A stretch of DNA of 64,000 bases from Marsupella aquatica (Eukaryota; Marchantiophyta): contig OZ316892.1 of assembly GCA_973895155.1 (NCBI GenBank), forward strand, positions 3,906,001 through 3,970,000, written 5' to 3'. Every line of letters starts with the position of its first letter. The first letter of the stretch is position 1. Positions 57,859 to 64,000 of the stretch are shown piece after piece. A program made the translations under genes and the position numbers. The notes under the pieces are model-generated. The model was not told the DNA's origin, searched no databases, and saw nothing but the letters and a program-made list of their open reading frames with translations.

Positions 57859-57871
57859 TGCTCTGATACCA
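57859..57871 (-). promoter_or_regulatory. Element B primer-binding site
   Basis: Minus-strand TGGTATCAGAGCA, complementary to the initiator tRNA-Met 3' end, two bases inside the 5' LTR. Confidence 0.93.
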
Positions 57872-57873
57872 AT

Positions 57874-58330
57874 TGTTGAGCATAGACGACGATCGCAACG
57901 GCAAGCCCATGAACCATCCAACGCACAATAGTCGACACAAGAGATACGTGGTTCACCTCCTTGAGGCTACGTCCACGGGAACACACAAGAGAGCTTTACT
58001 GAACTCTAAGCCCGTCGGCTATACCGAGTCTCCACAGTGTAAGCTCTCCCTATCTCTCAAGTGGCTCCATAACAATGAGCCTTGGTTCTACCTCTCCAAG
58101 CACACATGCCTCTTATGATATAGTGTGCAACTTAGTTGTACCTAACCACATAGTTGTACCTAATCACGTAGTTGTACCTAACCACATAGTTGTACCTAAT
58201 CACGTAGTTGTACCTAACCACATAGTTGTACCTAATAACGTAGTTGTACCTAACCACGTAGTTGTACCAACCCACGTTGTTGTACCAACCACGTCATACC
58301 TAACCTAGACGTAAGAGTAAATACCCAACA
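57874..58330 (-). repeat. Element B 5' LTR
   Basis: 457 bp; the promoter (U3) side is the right-hand end. Followed by the GTTTT duplication. Carries the 18-bp array at 58134-58294. Confidence 0.95.
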
Positions 58331-58461
58331 GTTTTGGGTGCTATCAGGGTGCTATTAGGGTACCATTTTTTTAAAGTTGTTTTTTGCAAATAAATCACTT
58401 GTGACTTAAACAATTCTTTGATCCTATTTTTCCACAAAAAAATTAGAATTATTCACATTAA

Positions 58462-58670
58462 ACATGAGCATTTACTTTATTTTTGTGAATGTTTTTTAGT
58501 CACTTTGAGAATTGTGAGCGTTTCCTTTATCTTTGTGAAAGTTTTTTAGTGTCACTTTGAGAATTGTGAGCGTTTCCTTTATCTTTGTGAAAGCTTTTTA
58601 GTGTCACTTTGAGAAAGTGAGCATTTCCTTTATTTTTCTGAAAGTTTTTTAGTGTCACTTTGCGTAACCC
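58462..58670. repeat. ~52-bp minisatellite, four units
   Basis: Units contain GTGAGCGTTTCCTTTATC, TTTGTGAAAGTTTTTTAGTG and CACTTTGAGAA. The middle two are nearly identical and the outer ones diverged. Confidence 0.9.
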
Positions 58671-59406
58671 TAGAGACCTGAATTGCAATATAATTTTGAT
58701 AGCTAATTTTGTGGTTGTTACTAGTAAGATTAGAGCAAAAATGAGATTCACTACTGTACATGCAAGTGTATCCGGGCATTTTTCAAACCTGGGGGTACAT
58801 CGTACTTCCCTTCTCGTTCCCACCAGAAAATGGTTCAATCAATACAATGGGGAATCTGCTTTCCACCACGAACCTGACACAGTTTCATCAAATTGGCAAT
58901 TGTACACGTTGAAATGGAAGTTTATAACAACCGCACCAACTTGGCAAAGAAATAAGGAAAGCTTCTGTGGCCGAGTAGGACATTAAGGCCTTCGTTGGAA
59001 CAATGGAAGGGGATAACTAGACTCAACAAGATTTTAAGGGGACCAGTAGACAGGACGGGGCGTCCTTGGAATGGATCGTTTACCCAATTCTTACTAGACA
59101 AATTCTTTTAGTTTCAGCAACAGGTTGCCCATGAGACTCTTCTGTCTGAAGCCAAGCGGGAATGAGTTTCACCATAATTTTTGCCACATGAACATCATCT
59201 CAACGAAGCTGCGAAAACTGCATCAAAGAAATGCTACCGAAGACAATCGTATTGCAGCTGACGCTTTATTTGCAACATACTGACAAGTTCGGTATGACAT
59301 AAATTATCCAACTGATGGAATGTAAAGATGTAGAATGTGCGCAGAAGGAAAAATGATTCATCTAATCCTGAATCGAAAACCTACAAGATGTGCTTCTGGA
59401 AGACAA
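58671..59406. other. Intergenic / 3' region of the FAM32A-like gene
   Basis: A + strand frame at 58660-58986 ends near the stretch TGGCCGAGTAGGACATTAAG, which superficially resembles a tRNA A box but lacks a B box and cloverleaf. The last ~100 bp should be the 3' UTR of the minus-strand gene. Confidence 0.45.
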
Positions 59407-59838
59407 TCAACCCGGTCCGACCTTCGGAATGTCGTAGTGTTCACTGAGATTGGCTAAATACTGATTAAATTCTTCAATCTTTTGTCTATGCGACTTGCTG
59501 GCCACTTTCGCGAGCCGTTTCATCTCCAACCTGGTTCTCTGCTCATCGTAGACTTTTTCGGCAAGAGTTCGGTGGTCTTCGTAAGTTGCAGCACGCCCTT
59601 CGTGTCCGCCTTCACCCTGCTCTTCGTCCCCATCGCTCCCATGAGATGACCTAATACCTTCGTTCGTCGGTTCCGACGCCAGCCCTTCCCTCTCGTTGTG
59701 GTTGCTGTTCAGCTGGAGCAAATTTTGCTCTAACGAAACTTTCTTCTTCGCCCTCTTCTTCTTCGTCTCTCCGTCCTTCACGTCCAGAGCCTTCCCCTTC
59801 AAATTCAGCTTCCCCCCAATCACATTGTTGTAAGACAT
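59407..59838 (-). CDS. FAM32A: FAM32A-like (DUF1754) nuclear protein
   Basis: 143 residues, single exon. I chose the ATG at 59838 because MSYNNVIGGKLNLKGKALDV is the conserved family start; an ATG eight codons upstream (59862) is possible. A Lys-rich patch (KKKRAKKK, about 28-35) follows, likely a nuclear localisation signal. The middle is acidic, Gly/Glu-rich and variable. The C-terminal half carries the family signature (KVYDEQRTRLEMKRLAKVAS, then KSHRQKIEEFNQYL, LSEHYDIPKV). Human FAM32A sits in the catalytic spliceosome at exon ligation. A similar role here is inferred from family membership. The gene looks intact, with no intron in the coding part. Confidence 0.88.
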   Translation of the reverse strand: MSYNNVIGGKLNLKGKALDVKDGETKKKRAKKKVSLEQNLLQLNSNHNEREGLASEPTNEGIRSSHGSDGDEEQGEGGHEGRAATYEDHRTLAEKVYDEQRTRLEMKRLAKVASKSHRQKIEEFNQYLANLSEHYDIPKVGPG

Positions 59839-60117
59839 CGCAAGCAATTGAAATTCGCCCACTCACAATGAATCAACGAAACGTTTTGCCCGAAATTGAG
59901 AATCTCTCGTTGAGAATGAGATGAACTCACTCCAAAATATGAAAGAAAAGTAAGAACTGGATAGCATGAATCAACGAAACTTTCTTGCGACATTCACAAA
60001 TCTTTCGTTGAAATTGAGATGACCTCTTTCATAAATATCAACGAAGTAGAAGGACGGGATAGCAGCCAGAGCTTTGCCGCTTTGGGCCGCTGGTGACAGT
60101 ATGCAAAGTGCCTCTAC
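59839..60117. other. Upstream region of the FAM32A-like gene
   Basis: Probable promoter/leader. The phrase GAATCAACGAAAC...CGTTGA recurs (about 59870 and 59968), a short local duplication (AATCTCTCGTTGAGAATGAGATGA / AATCTTTCGTTGAAATTGAGATGA). Confidence 0.45.
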
Positions 60118-61160
60118 TGACTGTCGAGTGGAAAGGACGAGGCAGTTTACACGACAAAGGATGTAACATTTTATCACAACTAGGCTGGTTAAAGGAACTA
60201 GCCCATCATCCCTTCCTTTAACGTAAATAGATAATGAACAAAATCTTGGCACTGAAATTTATATGCCATTTTGGTTAATCTTTGTCAGATCCTTGTTTTT
60301 TGTCCATATTCATTTCAATTTTATCTTTATTTAGGGTCAATATCATTTTTGTCCATTGTCATTTAAAATTTTGACTTCATTGTCCCTTAGTATCAATTTT
60401 GTCATATTGGAAATTAGGGTCTAGAGGCTTCACCCTAGACCTAGGCCCTGAAGAGTAGGCTTTAGTTGACACTTTTATAGTAAGATAAGATAAGATTAGC
60501 CTGATTATCAGCTCCTTGAACATAAATAGATATGAAGAAAAACAACCGTGTTTAATCAAATTTCTATGCTATTGCAGTTAATTTTTGCCCAATCCTTTTT
60601 TTTGGCGCTTTTATAGTAAGATAAGATAAGACTAGCCCAATTACCAGCTCCTTGAACATAGATATGAAGAAAAATAATTGGAAGAAAAATAATAATAAAA
60701 TAATACCAATTTTGCGTAATCAAATTTCTATGCTATTTCAGTTAATCTTGCCCCATCCTTGTTTATTGGCTACCCTCATTTCAGTTTTATCTTTATTTGG
60801 AATCATTATCATTTTTGTCTATCCTCATTTAAAACTTTTTTTTATTGAGACTCATTATCACTTTTGTCCACCCTCATTTATACTTTGTTTTTATTGAGAC
60901 TCATGATCACTTTTGTCTCTGTTAAGGGTTATGGTCTAAAAACTTCACCCTAGCCCCTTACTACTAGACTTTGTTCACGCTTTTATTATAAGATAAGAGA
61001 CATTTTACAAGACAAGGAATGTAGCCGTTTAGCACAACTAGCCTGATTACCAGTTACGTTCCCTTAAATAGAGATGAAGAGACAAAAAAAACCTTCCATA
61101 AAAACAGATTCAGTTTTATGTAGTGTTCACCTTTGCCCCATGTGCGTGCACCCTCACTTT
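60118..61160. repeat. Tandem, diverged ~350-400-bp repeat, three to four copies
   Basis: Recurring blocks in order: ATAGTAAGATAAGATAAG, ACTAGCC-GATTACCAGCTCC, TTTCTATGCTATT-CAGTTAAT, CTCATTTCAGTTTTATCTTT, ATCATTTTTGTC, CTTCACCCTAG. Copies start near 60118 (partial), 60470, 60608 and 60985. AT-rich, no coding potential. Confidence 0.75.
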
Positions 61161-62631
61161 AAGTTATGCCCTCATTTAAAGTTAAGGTCTTTTCTAGACA
61201 CTAGGCCCAAAAAGCACTCTATACGGTAGGCCCAGGAAATAGCATTGGGAGGTTTTTTTTGTTAGATTTTAGTATCTACAATCTTTTTTATTTATCAGGT
61301 AGTCTCAAGCCTCAGGGTTTTTGGCTCCGGGCAAGGTCAAGGTCACACACATTTTCCTAGAGTAAAGTGGTGGACCTGCAAACAATTGTCCTACCACTTG
61401 TGACAGTGGTCCGTAACTCACACTTTGCGACCGGGACCCTTCAGATTTGAGACACTGTACTAGGGAGTCTATTCCATGGAGGTTCTACTTGACCAGAATC
61501 AATGCTCTGTCCTGGGTCCTGGGTCAAAGTACTCTGTCTTCGATCAAAAATCTACTATTCCTGAAAAACACTACCGCCACTAGTGGTTGGGTGGTCAGTC
61601 CACCCACATCTGTATGCATCAAAATTGGGAGGTGCCTTTCACAAAAACATCCAGATTTGAAAATTCAATGAGACGTGTCAGGTAGTGTGACCCATCTCAA
61701 ATCCAAAAACCCTAGATTAAGTTTGCTCAAAAGTTGGGTTTCAGTCAGGCCTAAGTTCTCAGACTGGCTGCTGACCTAAAAGGAAAGGAGAAACAATTGA
61801 CATAGAGACACCCTATAGAGTTCTTTTGTACTCTGTTTGGTCCTTTTCTGTAAAACGTTTGTATATATTTCTATAGAGTTCTCAGTTTTCCTGGCCAGAC
61901 TAAACCACTTTTGGGTCCATTGGTGAGTTAGTCTCCTCAAAACCCAAATTGCCCCAAAACTGATGGTGAATTGCAGGTTGTACTCACTCTTGCCCTACGT
62001 GGAGCTCCCTAGCAACAATCTTACTCGTGCACTGGCCTGGCCGTCCCATGTATGTGTTGAGTGCTTCACCAAACTAGAGGGGAACTCCTCAGCAGCGAAT
62101 ATGAGTTTCACCCCCAATGTTACACTCTCACCTTGGGACCTAATTACTAATTTCACCTTCACTTTTAGACAGAACCAGGGTGATGTCAGAGTTTACGGAA
62201 AACTTTACTCCCTCCTAATTCTTTGGAATAAAAAATAATGTTGTTATGCCACCACCCTTGTCAAACTACCATTCAAATTAATCAAGCAAACTTACATTGC
62301 TATGCAATGCACACTGGTCGCACAGCAAGTGCAATATATACTATCAATGGTCTGTTGCAAGTCAACGGATTCAAGACCATGCATGGCTGCTGTAGGGACA
62401 CAAGTTTTGTCTTGCTGGAAATGCCATGGGTATTGTTTTAGTTTTGCCTTGGAAATCAAACTTTAACGAAAAAAAGATGACAACACCTGCCAACCAATCA
62501 TGGGCCCACAAGATCACAAGTGTCAGACAATCACCACTGGACTTGGAGGGAGGTAACCCCACCCAAGAAACTAGTAACTAAGAATGGCTGAAAGCTAAAC
62601 CTAAAATTTAACCAGGTAAACAGGGGCAAAT
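61161..62631. other. Intergenic, repeat-like, no gene recognised
   Basis: Open frames of 60-91 codons show no family. TATAGAGTTCT is duplicated around 61815 and 61872. The phrase TGTACTAGGGAGT (61456) is shared with repeat R1 near 12050, suggesting the R1-related region may begin here. Confidence 0.4.
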
Positions 62632-62860
62632 CTGGTTAGTCATTTACTCTTAAGTTTAAAGTTACAACTTTAGTCATCGTTAAACTAATTGTAGTTGCAA
62701 AGTTGGTAAGCTTAGTTGTGCTGCATCCTATATACACAAGCCGTGCTAACTTGCAAAGGACAAACTCAGGCTCATTGTTACGGAGTCATTTGAAAGATAC
62801 TGAAACTTGTACTTGAAGACTTGGTATGGCAAATGTTTACAAAGTTTGTGCAATAATTGT
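62632..62860 (+). repeat. Degenerate copia LTR fragment, inverted relative to elements A and B
   Basis: Collinear with the minus-strand LTR of element A. Landmarks in order: TTACTCTTAAG, AGTTACAACT, GTAGTTGCAAAGTTGGT, TATACACAAGCCG, ACTCAGGCTCATTGTTACGG (a 20-bp exact match), CTTGGTATGGC. Ends are indistinct, so coordinates are approximate. No internal element sequence follows. Confidence 0.75.
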
Positions 62861-63289
62861 GGGCAGAGACAATTGCAAGGCTCAAAGGTGGTACTTGGGG
62901 AAGTCACCATGGTTCATCACTTACAGGTTATTGGATAGTGGTTCAGGTGGGGATACTCACGGGGAAATGCCTCTCAAATGACGTTGCCATTGACACCATA
63001 GCACAATGTGTCTATAAAGGTAAGAACTCTCCCAGGGTTGTTTGCATGGAATAGGCCCTCAGTTTGGCGGCCCTCAATTCTCCCAAAACTCCTAGGAAAA
63101 CTAGTGAGGGATGCACCTACTTATCACTGGCCAGGCACTTTGAACTGGGAATGTAAAGTGAACCAATTTGTTTTATTCAAGCTTCCAAAGTTGGGATCTC
63201 AAAGGCCACAAGGTTCTCAGCCTTTGCTCTTCAACCCAAATTCATCTGCCATGAATCTTCTCTTTAACTACCCTGAAGCCTGGCTATTG
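62861..63289. other. Intergenic, nothing recognised
   Basis: No gene. It may belong to the R1 repeat, but I could not align it. Confidence 0.35.
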
Positions 63290-63880
63290 ACTGGCTTCAG
63301 GGTGGCTTTCCAAGATGTTGGTGGCAGTTTCAACTTTTTTTTGGTCCCTAGGACTTGATGGGCCATTCACACAGTTGCACACTTTTATAAATGTTGGGCC
63401 CGGGTAGTTTCTTTCTGAGGTGTAAGTTGCCAATCTTACATGGAATGGAGTGGAACCCAAATTTTGCTACTTGGAGCACATTTTGTCCCAGATTTTATGC
63501 CATACTGAGGCCTAAAAGTGAGGTAGTCTAAAATGTGGGACAAAAATGATGGAGAACAAGAATGGACCAAGTCTCTCAGTCATTTGCATTAAAAGTGGAC
63601 TCACAAGTACTTCATGCCAGATATTCTCTTGTAACTAGAATCACTCTAGCCAAAGAATATGTGACTTTAAGGTGAAGTGGGTCCCCAATTTGTCTCTTTG
63701 AAAATTAGTCCAACACCACTTGTGGTTGAATTTAGCTTTACACAGTATTGGGGGCCATAAAAGGCTTCCAACAAGTCTTTCAGCCCAAGTACATTATCTT
63801 TAGTATCTCAAGGGCCCTCCAGCTTGCTATGGTGAAAAAGGTCCACAAGTGCCCCTATAGTCTTGTAAAGCGAGACTAAG
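63290..63880 (+). repeat. Dispersed repeat R1, second copy
   Basis: Collinear with about 11350-11765: GGTGGCTTTCCAAGATGTTG, a T-run then GGTC, TACATGGAATG, TTTTGCTACTTGGAGCAC, TTTTGTCC, GGGGGC-ATAAAA, GGCCCTCCAG-TTGCT, GTCTTGTAAAG. A ~150-bp insertion/deletion (about 63500-63700) separates the two halves. Confidence 0.7.
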
Positions 63881-64000
63881 GCATGAAATCCTGTGTATAC
63901 AATGATGTCAGACATTCAATTTTTTGTCTCAAACCTGAGGGCTGCCTACATGGACGACACTGGCAAGACGACTCTAACCAGTAGAGAGGAGCACACAACA

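Larger units (their letters stand above)
52355..58330 (-). mobile_element. Ty1/copia retrotransposon, element B (young, RT-deleted)
   Basis: 5,976 bp on the minus strand with 457-bp LTRs (52355-52811 and 57874-58330) that look identical throughout. Target duplications are GTTTT at 52350-52354 and 58331-58335. The primer-binding site is TGGTATCAGAGCA (57871-57859) and the polypurine tract about 52812-52823. It is the same family as element A, with long near-identical internal stretches. Gag is intact. Pol is one open frame but lacks 197 codons of reverse transcriptase, including YVDD. It must therefore have been mobilised in trans, or have suffered the deletion during its last reverse transcription. 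Identical LTRs imply very recent insertion. Confidence 0.97.

Noticed and set aside
37254-58335. AAAAC and GTTTT target duplications being reverse complements, suggesting a linked insertion event
   Set aside because: Five-base AT-rich sites match by chance often, and the elements have very different ages.
58960-59040. tRNA-like A box (TGGCCGAGTAGGACATTAAG)
   Set aside because: No B box, no acceptor stem and no cloverleaf can be drawn.

Overview
This window is nuclear DNA of a land plant. The signs are spliced genes with short GT-AG introns, a plant-type SEN1-like helicase, a U-box/ARMADILLO E3 ligase of the plant PUB38-41 type, an AKR4-like aldo-keto reductase, and Ty1/copia retrotransposons primed by initiator tRNA-Met. 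The low gene density and the protein divergence would suit a bryophyte, lycophyte or fern, but nothing seen here fixes the species. No bacterial, phage or CRISPR-like system is present.

Layout. A SEN1/MAA3-like SF1 helicase lies on + at 2131-6920 (8 exons). An aldo-keto reductase lies on - at 8230-10331 (8 exons, D-Y-K-H tetrad intact). From 11.1 to 14.9 kb there is repeat-rich DNA with a decayed Ty3/gypsy pol remnant. The spliceosomal tri-snRNP protein PRP3 lies on - at 19639-23621 (6 exons), followed by a five-copy ~95-bp repeat array on its promoter side. A single-exon U-box/ARM gene lies on + at 32489-34615, with a leader that carries a 47-codon upstream ORF. From 36.7 to 58.3 kb the window is dominated by one copia family. 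It comprises a solo LTR, a decayed element (37259-43833, target duplication AAAAC) and a very young element with LTRs identical by eye (52355-58330, target duplication GTTTT). Between these two elements lie an unrecognised single-exon gene (47087-47716), one half of an inverted pair of ~900-bp repeats, and a field of minisatellites. A small FAM32A-like (DUF1754) gene lies on - at 59407-59838. The remainder is repeats, including a fourth, inverted, degenerate LTR of the same copia family near 62.7 kb.

The genes do not form a pathway or operon. PRP3 and the FAM32A-like protein are both spliceosome factors, which is probably chance. The most notable biology is in the copia family. Both copies keep an in-frame UGA exactly at the gag-pol boundary. 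The young copy has a 591-bp in-frame deletion removing the reverse transcriptase YVDD core, and its U3 carries a 9-unit 18-bp array of MYB/AC-element-like motifs. The older copy has a mosaic 3' LTR in which the outer 192 bp is present three times. All exon joins were made by hand from splice signals and reading-frame continuity. No searches were run.
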